In this document: in pieces, positions 26,296 through 35,812 of the stretch
How the letters are laid out: the number at the start of each line of letters is the position of its first letter
Numbering within the stretch: the first letter of the stretch is position 1
Source of the DNA: Candidatus Omnitrophota bacterium
GTDB taxonomy: Bacteria > Omnitrophota > Omnitrophia > Omnitrophales > Aquincolibacteriaceae
DNA length: 44,890 nucleotides
NCBI GenBank assembly: GCA_903884815.1
Contig: CAISGE010000004.1
Location: 69,136-114,025, forward strand
Direction: 5' to 3'
Translations under genes and position numbers: made by a program
The notes under the pieces: model-generated
Seen by the model: only the letters and a program-made list of their open reading frames with translations
What the model was told of the DNA's origin: nothing
Databases searched by the model: none

Positions 26296-27494
26296 GAGGA
26301 CACTTTTCGCATACTGACCACGGCTTGGCAGGTCACGGCAAGACCTTCGCCGACAGGTCCCAGGCCTTCCATGGTTCGCGCCTTAATGGAAACATCCTTC
26401 TCGGAAAGTCCGAGGCATTTCGCCACGCTCTTGCGAATGAACGGTTTATGACAATACAGCTTGGGAGATTCGAGAATGACATTGGTGTCCACATGGTAAG
26501 GCTCCCAGCCAAGACGTTTCGCCTCAGCGAGAATAGCAGAGAGAATTTTAGTGCTGCGGATGTTCTTGTGTTTCGGATCGCGGTCCGAGAACCATTCCCC
26601 GATATCCCCTGCGCCGATCGCTCCCAAGATCGCGTCTGCGATCGCGTGCAAAAGGGCATCCCCATCCGAATGGCCGAGGGACCCTTTCGGCGATGGAATG
26701 ACGAGTCCGCCGAGATAAAGCTTACGGCCTGCCACGAGCCGGTGGGTATCAAAACCTATCCCGACGCGAACCTCCTTAGAACCGTTTTTTTCTGTCATTG
26801 CTTGGGCGATCATGAGATCCGGCAAAGTGGTCAGTTTCGGGTTCCAGTCTCCGTGCGGTACAACGCGCACGCGGGCACCGATCGCTTCCAGGAGACCTGC
26901 TTCATCGGTCGCCTGAAAAGCATTTGGATTTTCTTTATAGGCTTTCAGAAGCAACTCACGACGCGCCAGTTGGGGGGTCTCGGCCTCATAAAGAGTATCG
27001 CGATCCACCGTCTCCCGAATGTGGCCATCTTCCGCCAAAACTTTTTTGATCGTGGGCACCACTTTCCGCGCAAGGATCACCCCTCCCCAACCGGGAGCGG
27101 CCTTCAGAACCTGTTTGATCGCGACAGGCTTGATCATCGGCCGCGCGCCGTCATGAATCATGATCCATTCAGAGTGCGAGGAAGTTTTCCGAAGCGCCCG
27201 ATATACCGATTCTGCGCGAGTCTTGCCACCCAAGATCCAACGGACCTTGGCCCCTTTCAAGACGCGAGCCCAACTTTGCACTTCAGGACGCATCTCCGGA
27301 CTTATGGCAACGATCGTTTCATGGATCCCGGGGATTGCGCGGAAAGCGCGAAGCGTTCGAAGAAGTACCGGCTCTCCGTCCAGGCGGTAAAACAGCTTGG
27401 AGCTTTGCGGAGCGACCTTCTTGTCAGAACTCAAAAGGCTTTGATGAAAACGGCTGCTAAGCCCCGCCGCGGGAATAATCAGGGAAAACCGCAT
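26292..27494 (-). CDS. ispDF: bifunctional IspD/IspF (MEP pathway of isoprenoid synthesis)
   Basis: A 400-residue fusion. Residues 1-~230 are IspD, which joins CTP to methylerythritol phosphate: IIPAAGLSSRF, MIHDGARPMIKP, and 'TPQLARRELLLKAYKENPN'. Residues ~240-400 are IspF, the cyclodiphosphate synthase: GIGFDTHRL with metal D and H, 'LGHSDGDALLHAIADAILGA', and TMEGLGPVGEG. The two enzymes are steps 2 and 4 of the pathway; IspE (step 3) is not here. Such fusions occur in several lineages. The gene begins 5 bases after the PIN/TRAM gene. Confidence 0.96.
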   Translation of the reverse strand: MRFSLIIPAAGLSSRFHQSLLSSDKKVAPQSSKLFYRLDGEPVLLRTLRAFRAIPGIHETIVAISPEMRPEVQSWARVLKGAKVRWILGGKTRAESVYRALRKTSSHSEWIMIHDGARPMIKPVAIKQVLKAAPGWGGVILARKVVPTIKKVLAEDGHIRETVDRDTLYEAETPQLARRELLLKAYKENPNAFQATDEAGLLEAIGARVRVVPHGDWNPKLTTLPDLMIAQAMTEKNGSKEVRVGIGFDTHRLVAGRKLYLGGLVIPSPKGSLGHSDGDALLHAIADAILGAIGAGDIGEWFSDRDPKHKNIRSTKILSAILAEAKRLGWEPYHVDTNVILESPKLYCHKPFIRKSVAKCLGLSEKDVSIKARTMEGLGPVGEGLAVTCQAVVSMRKVSS

Positions 27495-27499
27495 CCACG

Positions 27500-28675
27500 C
27501 TACCTTCCTCCCTCACGGCTCTGAAAAGCCTGGGGGGCCGGGGGAGTCTGATAAGTTTGGGGCGGGCGACCCGGACGGTCGTGACCGTTCCTCGGACGGC
27601 GCGTGTCATTGACGTGGCGTTCCCTGCTATCGTGTGCGCGCTCTGCGCCTCGTTCGGGATGATGACCGTTATCATCGGAAAGCTTTGCGAAGATCATGCG
27701 TCCGGCCTGGGTCTGAAGAACGCTCGTGATCGTCACCTTCACGGTGTATCCCAGACGTCGCTTGCCGTTATCAACCACCACCATCGTTCCGTCATCGAGA
27801 TACGCAACACCCTGCTCTTGTTCTTTCCCCTCTTTAAGGATCTTGATCTCCATCTCCTCTCCCGGCATGACAACGGGCTTGAGGGCATTCGCGAGGTCGT
27901 TGATGTTCAGGACCTTCACGCCCTGGAGTTCGGCCACTTTGTTCAGGTTGTAATCATTGGTGAAAACTTTGGCTTGAAGCACTTGCCCCATTTTGACAAG
28001 CTTCGCGTCTACGGTGTTGAATTCCGGGAAATCCATTTCATGGATCTTCACATGGACATTCGGATTCGACTGAATGGCATTCAGGACATCCAGGCCCCGG
28101 CGGCCGCGATTACGCTTCAGAGGGTCCGAGGAATCCGCGATAAGCTGCAGCTCTTTGAGAACAAAACGAGGCAGAATCAATTTGCTTGAAAGGAAATGTG
28201 TGTTGGCGATGTCGGCAATGCGGCCGTCGATAATGACGCTTGTGTCCAGAAGGATCATTTCTTCCCCAGGACCTTTGCTATCCAAGTGAACGAAAGGAAT
28301 CATCAGACTGAATTCATCCTGCCCGCGCAGGACCGTGACGACACCAAGATAGGAAAAAATGATCGCGCTCAGGATCCCGAAATTACGAAAGACTTCCGGG
28401 GTGAAATGCACGTAAACCACCACCGTCATAAACAGGCGGTGCGTCAGGAGACCGAGCGCCAAGCCCACGAGCACTGAAAGGATGTTGCGAACCGTGAACT
28501 TCTTGAAGAACACATCGATCGAAACGATCAGAATGCCGAACATCGCTCCGAGACCCGCCGAGATCCATTCGGTGTGCCGCACAGGAAGATTCGCGATCCA
28601 AGGGAATTGTGAAATGTACGAAAATAGGGCACACCCTAGAATAAAAATAAACCTTATGGCGATAATCATGATCAC
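27500..28675 (-). CDS. membrane-anchored PIN and TRAM domain protein (YacL-like)
   Basis: A 391-residue protein. Four membrane helices (about 5-125) are followed by a PIN nuclease-type domain with LLDTSVIIDGRIADI, the central 'RGRRGLDVLNAIQ' and a later acidic TNDYNLNKVAELQG, then a TRAM RNA-binding domain. The family is that of B. subtilis YacL, located next to ispD in many genomes, as here. Its substrate is unproven; PIN domains usually cut RNA. The last ~60 residues are an R/H/P/Q-rich low-complexity tail not usual for YacL. SD AAAGGAG lies nine bases before the ATG at 28675. First gene of the long operon. Confidence 0.9.
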   Translation of the reverse strand: MIMIIAIRFIFILGCALFSYISQFPWIANLPVRHTEWISAGLGAMFGILIVSIDVFFKKFTVRNILSVLVGLALGLLTHRLFMTVVVYVHFTPEVFRNFGILSAIIFSYLGVVTVLRGQDEFSLMIPFVHLDSKGPGEEMILLDTSVIIDGRIADIANTHFLSSKLILPRFVLKELQLIADSSDPLKRNRGRRGLDVLNAIQSNPNVHVKIHEMDFPEFNTVDAKLVKMGQVLQAKVFTNDYNLNKVAELQGVKVLNINDLANALKPVVMPGEEMEIKILKEGKEQEQGVAYLDDGTMVVVDNGKRRLGYTVKVTITSVLQTQAGRMIFAKLSDDNGHHPERGAERAHDSRERHVNDTRRPRNGHDRPGRPPQTYQTPPAPQAFQSREGGR

Positions 28676-28836
28676 TGCTCCTTTGATGTTGCGAATATGA
28701 AATGTGAATATTCATTGGTTCCTTAAGACCCCGACTTCGAGGCACTTTACCGGGCAATCGGGGAAAACTGATTTAAAAACGACTTCCCGTCTTCCAGCTC
28801 GCAAGACGAGACCTTGCTTGGTATGAAGCCAACATT

Positions 28837-29565
28837 TTACGCCAAATAGAGGAAGTACCACTTCCTCGAATCTTCCGTGGTCTTCCGGACCAACTTCCAA
28901 GGGTGCGCCCGCACATCCTTCGCAAAGGCGTCCATCTCCTGGTAAAGCCCATCTTCCATTAAGAGCTTCCCGAGCGTCCCTTCGCCTTTTTCGATCTTTC
29001 CGAGAACATTGTTTAAGGACTCCGTCGAAGCCCTGATGTTCTTTAAACTCTCATCCAGCGTCCCTTCACGATCAAGACTCGTCTTGAACTTCCCTGTGAC
29101 GGAAGAGAGATCGCTCAGAATCCCATGGGCACGGTCAATCAACTCTTCAACTGCGACAAGAGGAACACCTTCCCTCACGACTCCCTTTTGGATCTGGGGG
29201 AAATTCCCCGCCACGGGAGTAATCTCCACATGTGGTTCACTCAAGACGTGCGTGCCACGGATCGTGAACTTGTAATTTTCTCTGATTTGCACGCCCTTTT
29301 CAATAAAAAGTTTGACCTTCACGCGATTGTTCTGCTTGGCCTCATCATAAACGATGTCGACTTGACTTACTTCCCCGATCCGGACACCGGCCATGCGCAC
29401 CGGCGCCCCCTTATTCAGGATGCTGACATAGTTAAACATCACTTCCACGCTATATCCCGACCTGAAGAGATAAACCCCACTGACAAAGAAAAGCACTAAT
29501 GTCAAAAAAACAAACCCCACGATCACAAAAACGCCCACCGAAACTTCATTGCTTTTCTTCTTCAT
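28837..29565 (-). CDS. mlaD: MlaD/MCE domain protein
   Basis: A 242-residue substrate-binding component of an Mla-type phospholipid ABC transporter. One N-terminal membrane helix (about 13-35) anchors a periplasmic MCE domain with LNKGAPVRMAGVRIGEVSQV, followed by a helical part with 'VEELIDRAHGILSDLSSVTG'. MCE hexamers form a lipid tunnel. It overlaps mlaF by 4 bases. The 161 bases after it hold only a weak hairpin-like repeat (CGTCTT/AAGACG near 28786-28806). Confidence 0.93.
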   Translation of the reverse strand: MKKKSNEVSVGVFVIVGFVFLTLVLFFVSGVYLFRSGYSVEVMFNYVSILNKGAPVRMAGVRIGEVSQVDIVYDEAKQNNRVKVKLFIEKGVQIRENYKFTIRGTHVLSEPHVEITPVAGNFPQIQKGVVREGVPLVAVEELIDRAHGILSDLSSVTGKFKTSLDREGTLDESLKNIRASTESLNNVLGKIEKGEGTLGKLLMEDGLYQEMDAFAKDVRAHPWKLVRKTTEDSRKWYFLYLA

Positions 29566-30332
29566 AATGGCTCCGTTTCTTTTTCCAAATGATCTGTAAT
29601 CGGGCCGTGCGCCGACCCTGTTATGAATTGCTGAACGATCGGATCCTTAGAATGTTTGATCTCCTCCGGAGTCCCGATCGCGATGATCTTTCCTTGGTAG
29701 AGCATGGCGATCCGATCCGCTACTTTATAAGCGCTCGTCATATCGTGGGTCACCACAACGGAAAGCACTTTCAACTGTTTCTGCATCCTTAAGATAAGAT
29801 CATTGATCACGTCCGCGTTGATCGGATCCAGTCCCGTCGTCGGCTCATCGTAAAGGATACTCTTGGGTTCATTACAGATGGCCCGCGCCAAACCCACCCT
29901 CTTTTTCATACCGCCTGACAAGCTGGCCGGCATCAGTTCCTCGATCCCCGAAAGCCCCACTAAACGCAATTTCTCGCGAACCTTTTGCGCCACCGACTCT
30001 TCAGAAAGCTTCGTATGTTCAAGCAGCGAAAACCCCACATTCTCTCGAACCGTAAGCGAGTCAAAAAGCGCAGCCCCCTGGAACAGCATGCCGAGTTGTA
30101 GACGACACAGGTCTTGATCTTCCGGAGCCATGGCGAAGATGGATTGACCATCAATCAGGATATCGCCTTCATCCGGCTCCAGGATCGCCATGATATGCTT
30201 AAGCAGCACGCTTTTCCCGCATCCGGAACGCCCGATAATCACCAGAGTCTCTCCATCCTGAATGGTCAGGTCAACGCCGCGAAGCACGTGCAGAGCGCCG
30301 AACCATTTATGGATCCCCTTGATCTCGATCAC
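29562..30332 (-). CDS. mlaF: Mla-type ABC transporter ATPase MlaF
   Basis: A 256-residue ABC ATPase. Walker A GRSGCGKSVLL, the family's LSGGMKKRVGLARAI signature, Walker B ILYDEPTTGLDP, and VVTHDMTSAYKVADRIAML. The GGMKKR form is diagnostic of the MlaF/Ttg2A group, which drives phospholipid movement between membranes. It follows mlaE by 16 bases. Confidence 0.96.
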   Translation of the reverse strand: MIEIKGIHKWFGALHVLRGVDLTIQDGETLVIIGRSGCGKSVLLKHIMAILEPDEGDILIDGQSIFAMAPEDQDLCRLQLGMLFQGAALFDSLTVRENVGFSLLEHTKLSEESVAQKVREKLRLVGLSGIEELMPASLSGGMKKRVGLARAICNEPKSILYDEPTTGLDPINADVINDLILRMQKQLKVLSVVVTHDMTSAYKVADRIAMLYQGKIIAIGTPEEIKHSKDPIVQQFITGSAHGPITDHLEKETEPL

Positions 30333-30348
30333 GTTCGTGTCCTCAAGT

Positions 30349-31161
30349 CTAAAAGAAATAGAAGATTGCGGAAAACAGGGCGTCCGAGGCGATCACCATG
30401 ATCAATGAAACAACGACGGCAAGCGTCGTCGCGCGTCCGACGCCTTCGGCACCACCCCGAGCCGTGAAGCCAAAATAGCAGCCGACGATCGAAATGATCC
30501 CGCCAAAGAAGAAAGCTTTGACGAGTCCGGTAACAACGTCCTTGATCACCAAGGCCTTGAACCCGCGTTGAATGTATACATGCGACCCCATACCAAGTTT
30601 GAAGACCGCGATCAGGTAGCCGCCAAACATGCCGATCACATCCGCATAAATTGTCAGGATAAAGAGCATAAAAAGGGCCGCGATAAACCGGGGAACGACA
30701 AGATACTGAACGGGATTCATAGCAAGAGCTTTAAGCGCGTCGATCTGCTCTGTCACTTTCATCGTGCCAAGCTCCGCGGCGATCGAGGCCCCCACACGCC
30801 CTGCCACGACCATTGACGTCAGCACCGGCCCGAGTTCGCGACAGAGGGACACCGAAATAAGATCCGAGGTAAACTGTTCTGCCGAAAAAAGTCTCAGCTG
30901 ATAGGCCGACTGCAAGGCAAGAACCATCCCGGTGAAGAATGCCGTCAGAAAGACCAGAGGCAGCGACTGAACCCCGATCTTATTCATCTGATCAAGTGTC
31001 GCCTTCCAGCGGATCTTCTTGCCGCTCAGCAGGACACAGGCCTCTTGGAACAGAAGCGCGATCCCGCCGGCACCACGAAAAATATCCAGGCACCCGGTCC
31101 CAAAATCAAACAGCCACGACCGAATCGAAACCGTCCTTTTCAGATCCTTCCACTGCGTCAT
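30349..31161 (-). CDS. mlaE: Mla-type ABC transporter permease MlaE
   Basis: A 270-residue integral membrane permease with about five helices. It carries the family's 'SLCRELGPVLTSMVVAGRVG' and 'AELGTMKVTEQIDALKALAM' coupling region and 'GFTARGGAEGVGRATTLAVV' near the end. It pairs with MlaF and MlaD. The AsmA-like gene upstream ends 21 bases before its start. Confidence 0.95.
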   Translation of the reverse strand: MTQWKDLKRTVSIRSWLFDFGTGCLDIFRGAGGIALLFQEACVLLSGKKIRWKATLDQMNKIGVQSLPLVFLTAFFTGMVLALQSAYQLRLFSAEQFTSDLISVSLCRELGPVLTSMVVAGRVGASIAAELGTMKVTEQIDALKALAMNPVQYLVVPRFIAALFMLFILTIYADVIGMFGGYLIAVFKLGMGSHVYIQRGFKALVIKDVVTGLVKAFFFGGIISIVGCYFGFTARGGAEGVGRATTLAVVVSLIMVIASDALFSAIFYFF

Positions 31162-31182
31162 AGTCCCTCGCTCAATAAGATC

Positions 31183-33108
31183 TTAAAATTTCAATTTGGT
31201 ACCGAAACGAACCGATGACTCATCGTTTTCGTCCTCTTTAACCCCGCCCCCGCCTACAACGACTTGATCCTTCGAGGATCGCGCCTCCAAGAGCGGCAGC
31301 GCGCCCCATTCCCCCACCTTGGCCGTGTTCAGCTCCAGACTCTTATCCTGCGAATGCAAAACTGCTTCGACGCCCTTCCAAATAACGAGTTTGTCCGGCG
31401 TCTGTATCTTGACTCCTGCAAAAATATTATCAAGATTAAAGTCAAGAGCCCCGGTCAAAAAGAGCGTTGTCCGGCCCTTCCATATTTTCGAATCCCTGAG
31501 CGGCAGATAGGGAAGGAATCCGCGAAGTTGAATGATACCACGGTCGTAATAAAGTTGCCCCCATTTTCCGTCATAAACATTGAAAATCCCATTCACCTCC
31601 GGCTTTGAAAAATCTCCCTCCACCGTCAGATTCCCATCAAGCCGGCCCCCCATCGCCCTTGGTAAGGGTTTCGCTGCAAAAGACTGGACACTAGCAAGAT
31701 CAAAATCCGCCACGCGAAGCAGGCATTTCAGCTGCGGGTTCTTGACCGTCCCCGTCGCTTGTCCCGACAGTTTGAAATGGTCGCCCCAGGTGCTGCGAAT
31801 GCCCGTAATCCCCAAGGGGCTCAGGTCAAAGCTCCCCTTGAGATCCTGAAACGGCTGTTGGTCCAGAATAAAATAATCTGTTTCGAAATCCCCCTTGAAC
31901 AGAAAATCCCGGCCTTTCCATCGCAGCGTGGCGGCATGAACGAAAAGCTTCCCTTGCGTCACAAGGTCCAACCCGAAAGCTCTGACATGGTCCAGATGAA
32001 AGTTCAGCGCGAAATCCAGCCCCAGGAGATTGGAGTGAACGGCCATCCGCTTCGCCCCTTTTTTACAATTGAGCTCATAGTTCCCGCTCGCGAAATCCAG
32101 TTCCCCGGTCCCTTCATAACCGGGATCCACCTCCATGGAATCGATCATAAAACGCTTTCCCTGCTGATGAACCTTTCCACGAAAATTGACGGGTTTTTCC
32201 GAAAAAGTCTGCCATGTCCCTGCGAGGGTCTCCCGCGTAAGACTCAGACTAAAATCCAATTTAACCCAGGGATCCTTCTGGCCGACCCGGAGATGCACAT
32301 TAACCTCGGGTTGTCCTTCTTGGTTAAGAAAGGAACCCGAAAGCACCGCCTCCCACCCATACACCGCCCCCCGTAACCCCTCAAAGAAAAGATCCTTTCC
32401 CACCCAATGAACTCTTCCATTGAACGCCTTGAGTGGAAGAGGAATATCCTGCGCAAGATCCACGTCCTCAAGTTCCAGCCAAAGATCATGGGTGCTTTTC
32501 ACGGGGTCGACGACCCCACGAATGCGCACCCGGCCTTCCAACATGCCGCTCATGCGGGCCTTGACGTCGACCTGGACCCTCCGGTCCGAAGAGGGTTGTA
32601 GCCTCCCCTGCACGTCCTTCAAAAGGATCTCTTTGCCGAGAGACGAAAGTAAATAGCGGATCTCACCGCCCTTGAAGTCAAGGGACGGCATCGAAAAACC
32701 GCCTCCGCCTGCCGCGGCACCTTCGAAATAGCGGTACGGGAACTGGTCCTGTTCGATCAGGATCGCGGGATTATTCAGAACCACGGCGGTAGGGGTGTCA
32801 AACTTCCGGCTCCAGAGCTGGTTCAATTGGTAGCGGAAAAGAAGACGGTCGGCACGGATCAACTGGGAGCCACCGTCAGGAGAGGTGGTTTCAATGAGGA
32901 TCTTTTCCAGGGAAAGCTGGTTAAAACCGGAAGGACGGATCTCCCCAATATGGACCCGGGCCTTAAGATATTCACCAACTTTTTGCTCGGCAAACCGTTT
33001 AAAATCCTCGGAGCGGGCAATACGTCCCAGCAGAAAATTAAAAAAAAGCGCTCCCAGCACGCACACGACTAAGGACAGAAGCAACAGCTTCCTTAGGAAG
33101 GAAAGCAT
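31183..33108 (-). CDS. AsmA/TamB-like periplasm-spanning protein
   Basis: A 641-residue protein with one N-terminal membrane helix (about 6-28) and a long beta-rich body without catalytic motifs. The start matches the AsmA family: 'FKRFAEQKVGEYLKARVHIG' then an alternation of hydrophobic and polar strands, and TamB-like blocks 'GGRLDGNLTVEGDFSKPEVN', GIFNVYDGKWGQLYYDRG. AsmA/TamB relatives form hydrophobic grooves bridging the inner and outer membranes and carry phospholipid. Being first in the run with mlaE-F-D suggests it supplies the periplasmic bridge for that transporter. The family call is good, the link is an inference. Confidence 0.8.
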   Translation of the reverse strand: MLSFLRKLLLLSLVVCVLGALFFNFLLGRIARSEDFKRFAEQKVGEYLKARVHIGEIRPSGFNQLSLEKILIETTSPDGGSQLIRADRLLFRYQLNQLWSRKFDTPTAVVLNNPAILIEQDQFPYRYFEGAAAGGGGFSMPSLDFKGGEIRYLLSSLGKEILLKDVQGRLQPSSDRRVQVDVKARMSGMLEGRVRIRGVVDPVKSTHDLWLELEDVDLAQDIPLPLKAFNGRVHWVGKDLFFEGLRGAVYGWEAVLSGSFLNQEGQPEVNVHLRVGQKDPWVKLDFSLSLTRETLAGTWQTFSEKPVNFRGKVHQQGKRFMIDSMEVDPGYEGTGELDFASGNYELNCKKGAKRMAVHSNLLGLDFALNFHLDHVRAFGLDLVTQGKLFVHAATLRWKGRDFLFKGDFETDYFILDQQPFQDLKGSFDLSPLGITGIRSTWGDHFKLSGQATGTVKNPQLKCLLRVADFDLASVQSFAAKPLPRAMGGRLDGNLTVEGDFSKPEVNGIFNVYDGKWGQLYYDRGIIQLRGFLPYLPLRDSKIWKGRTTLFLTGALDFNLDNIFAGVKIQTPDKLVIWKGVEAVLHSQDKSLELNTAKVGEWGALPLLEARSSKDQVVVGGGGVKEDENDESSVRFGTKLKF

Positions 33109-33204
33109 AAACGCGAGCCTTTTGCGCCTTCGCCATTATCCCAAAGGTCATACCCGTTGCAAGGACTGGCACCGCGAACCCGACATTTCCCTAATGACGC
33201 AGCG

Positions 33205-35673
33205 CTATGTGGCTTTCTCAAAAGAGATTCTCTCGCCCCGAAGCTCCGCATGGATCTTATCCCCTTCTTCGAACTTCCCACCCAGGATTTCCTCCGCCAG
33301 AACATTTTCAATCAAGCGCTGGATCGTCCGTTTGAGCGGTCTTGCGCCAAACACGGGGTCATAGCCCTGGTCGATCAGGAACTTAAGAACCTCTTCCGTA
33401 AGAACGAGCTCGATCTTTTTATCCCTAAGCCGGTCCATCACTTCCTTAAGTTCGATATGAATGATCTGCTCCAAGTCCTGACGTGTCAGCGGATGAAAAA
33501 CAATGATCTCATCAACGCGATTGAGGAATTCCGGGCGGAAGACTTTTTTAGTCTCGTCCAAGAGCTTCTGCTTGAGATTGTCAAAATTCATCTCGTCCTT
33601 TTTCGGCGCGAATCCCAATTCCCCTTGTTTACGCACAAGGTCCGCCCCGACGTTCGAGGTCATGATCACGACCGTGTTCCGGAAATCCACTTTACGGCCA
33701 AAGGAATCCGTCAGACGCCCTTCTTCCATCAATTGGAGAAGGATATTGAACACATCCGGATGGGCCTTCTCGATCTCGTCAAAAAGCACCACGGAATAGG
33801 GACGGCGCCGCACCTTTTCCGTCAGCTGTCCGCCCTCTTCATAGCCCACATACCCCGGAGGCGCGCCGACAAGCCTCGAGACGTTGAATTTCTCGCTGTA
33901 TTCCGAACAGTCGACCACGATCACGGAATCCTCATTGCCAAACATAAAATCCGCGAGCGCGCGGGCCAACAAGGTTTTCCCGACACCGGTCGGACCCAAG
34001 AAGATAAAAGTTCCGATCGGGCGACGCGGGTTGCGGAGGCCGGAACGCGAACGACGCACCGCGTGAGAGATCGCGTTGATCGCCTCCTCCTGTCCGACAA
34101 TCCTCTTGTGAAGCGTCTCCCCCATTTTGAGGAGACGCGCGGTTTCCTTTTCCTCAAGGCGCGCGAGCGGAACGCCGGTCCACTTGGAGACCACGAACGC
34201 GATATCCTCCTCGGTCACCTGGACTTCGACTTCCGATTTGGATTCTTTCCAGCTCTTCTTCATCTTTTGCAGTTCTTCCTTGGCCTTGCGTTCGTCATCA
34301 CGCATCCGCGCGGCCTTCTCGAAATCCTGCGCCTTGATGGAGGATTCTTTCTCCCGGCGAAGCGCCTCAATATCGATCTCGATCTTTTTCAGGTCCTTCG
34401 GCATCGTCGTCACGGAAAGCCGGGCACGCGAAGCCGCTTCGTCAATAATATCGATCGCTTTGTCCGGGAGAAAACGCCCGGAGATGTAACGGTCAGAGAG
34501 CTTCGCCGCAGCCTCAAGCGCCTCATCCAGGATCTTCACCCGGTGATGAGCTTCGTATTTATCACGCAAACCTTTGAGGATCTGGATCGTATCTTCCACC
34601 GAAGGTGGTTCCACAACCACGGTCTGGAAGCGGCGAGCCAGGGCCGCGTCCTTTTCAATATATTTGCGATATTCATCGAGCGTGGTCGCTCCGATGCACT
34701 GGATCTCTCCACGGGAAAGAGACGGCTTCAGGATATTGGAGGCATCAATCGCGCCTTCTGCGCCACCCGCGCCGACCAGGGTATGCAACTCATCGATAAA
34801 GATCATGACATTCTCCGTGCGCTTGATCTCATCCATCACGGCCTTGATGCGCTCTTCGAATTGACCGCGGTATTTCGTTCCGGCCACCATGAGCGCGAGG
34901 TCCAGCACCACAATGCGTTTGTCTGCAAGAATTTCCGGAACATCACCCGCGATGATCATCTGCGCAAGACCTTCCACGATCGCCGTTTTTCCGACGCCGG
35001 CTTCGCCCAAAAGAACCGGGTTATTTTTCGTGCGGCGCGCGAGAACCTGGATCACACGCTGGATCTCATCGGCGCGGCCCACAACGGGATCAAGTTTTCC
35101 GTCACGCGCGAGCTGTGAGAGGTCACGCCCGAACGCGTCAAGCGCCGGCGTTTTGGTCTTGGATTTCCCCGCGGGTCCGGCCCCCATGCCGCTTCCCATA
35201 TTCGGAGGCGGAGCTCCCGGCTCGTTCGAGGGGGTCGTGGAACCTAAAAGTTTAATGACTTCCGCGCGCACCTTGTTGAGATCCAAGCCCACATTCATGA
35301 GAACATGGCTTGCCACACCTTCCCCTTCTTTGATCAACCCCAGGAGCAAATGCTCCGTCCCGATATAGTTGTGCCCCAGCCGACGCGCCTCATCCATCGC
35401 GAGTTCGATCACCTTCTTAGCCTTGGGCGTGAAAGGAATATCTCCGGAAACCACCGTGCTGGGCCCGAACTGCACAAGCTTCTCGACTTCCAAACGGATC
35501 GTATCCAGGGACAGTCCGAGATTCTGAAGCACCGCGGCCGCGACACTTTCACCTTCTTTGATAAGGCCGAGCAAGATGTGCTCCGTACCGATATAATCGT
35601 GATTGAATCTTTTGGCTTCTTCTTTAGCGAGGATAATGACTTTGCGGGCTCTTTCTGTAAAACGATCGAACAT
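33205..35673 (-). CDS. clpC: ATP-dependent Clp protease ATP-binding subunit ClpC
   Basis: An 822-residue Hsp100 unfoldase. It has an N-terminal double Clp repeat ('[20 protein letters not shown]'), a first AAA domain with [13 protein letters not shown] near 222, a middle segment containing a UVR-like motif ('[20 protein letters not shown]', around 440), and a second AAA domain with [13 protein letters not shown] near 558. The N-terminal repeats and the short middle domain with UVR are the marks of ClpC and not ClpB or ClpA. It threads substrates into ClpP and in other organisms binds arginine-phosphorylated proteins made by McsB, whose gene lies just upstream. A strong GGAGG precedes the ATG by five bases, and a possible own promoter lies at 35715-35744. 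ClpP is not in the window. Confidence 0.97.
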   Translation of the reverse strand: MFDRFTERARKVIILAKEEAKRFNHDYIGTEHILLGLIKEGESVAAAVLQNLGLSLDTIRLEVEKLVQFGPSTVVSGDIPFTPKAKKVIELAMDEARRLGHNYIGTEHLLLGLIKEGEGVASHVLMNVGLDLNKVRAEVIKLLGSTTPSNEPGAPPPNMGSGMGAGPAGKSKTKTPALDAFGRDLSQLARDGKLDPVVGRADEIQRVIQVLARRTKNNPVLLGEAGVGKTAIVEGLAQMIIAGDVPEILADKRIVVLDLALMVAGTKYRGQFEERIKAVMDEIKRTENVMIFIDELHTLVGAGGAEGAIDASNILKPSLSRGEIQCIGATTLDEYRKYIEKDAALARRFQTVVVEPPSVEDTIQILKGLRDKYEAHHRVKILDEALEAAAKLSDRYISGRFLPDKAIDIIDEAASRARLSVTTMPKDLKKIEIDIEALRREKESSIKAQDFEKAARMRDDERKAKEELQKMKKSWKESKSEVEVQVTEEDIAFVVSKWTGVPLARLEEKETARLLKMGETLHKRIVGQEEAINAISHAVRRSRSGLRNPRRPIGTFIFLGPTGVGKTLLARALADFMFGNEDSVIVVDCSEYSEKFNVSRLVGAPPGYVGYEEGGQLTEKVRRRPYSVVLFDEIEKAHPDVFNILLQLMEEGRLTDSFGRKVDFRNTVVIMTSNVGADLVRKQGELGFAPKKDEMNFDNLKQKLLDETKKVFRPEFLNRVDEIIVFHPLTRQDLEQIIHIELKEVMDRLRDKKIELVLTEEVLKFLIDQGYDPVFGARPLKRTIQRLIENVLAEEILGGKFEEGDKIHAELRGERISFEKAT

Positions 35674-35714
35674 GACAACCTCCGGATTAAGACGTTTTAG
35701 AAAAAATTCTAAGC

Positions 35715-35744
35715 ATTATCGAGTTGGATTCTGTGGAGTAGCAA
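35715..35744 (-). promoter_or_regulatory. candidate sigma70-type promoter of clpC
   Basis: On the minus strand TTGCTA (35739-35744), an 18-base spacer and GATAAT (35715-35720), giving a leader of about 35 bases before the clpC ATG with GGAGG at 35679-35683. It would let clpC be expressed independently of the lysS operon. I see no CtsR-type heptad repeat. Confidence 0.35.
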
Positions 35745-35812
35745 TATCGGACCGTTCTTCCGTCCAATCACGAAGCAACGGTACTATAAGTAACGGAAAA
35801 TTATTGGAATCC

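Noticed and set aside
28786..28806. CGTCTT/AAGACG stem after mlaD as a terminator
   Set aside because: Six base pairs with the T-run more than ten bases away; not convincing as an intrinsic terminator.
28712..28900. Short minus-strand frame between mlaD and the PIN/TRAM gene
   Set aside because: Starts with TTG inside mlaD, has no ribosome binding site and no family resemblance; too weak to list as a gene, although part lies in a 161-base gap.
33157..35118. Long open frame (653 codons) on the plus strand opposite clpC
   Set aside because: Antisense to ClpC, which has every expected motif; the predicted peptide shows Arg/His/Leu-rich shadow composition.
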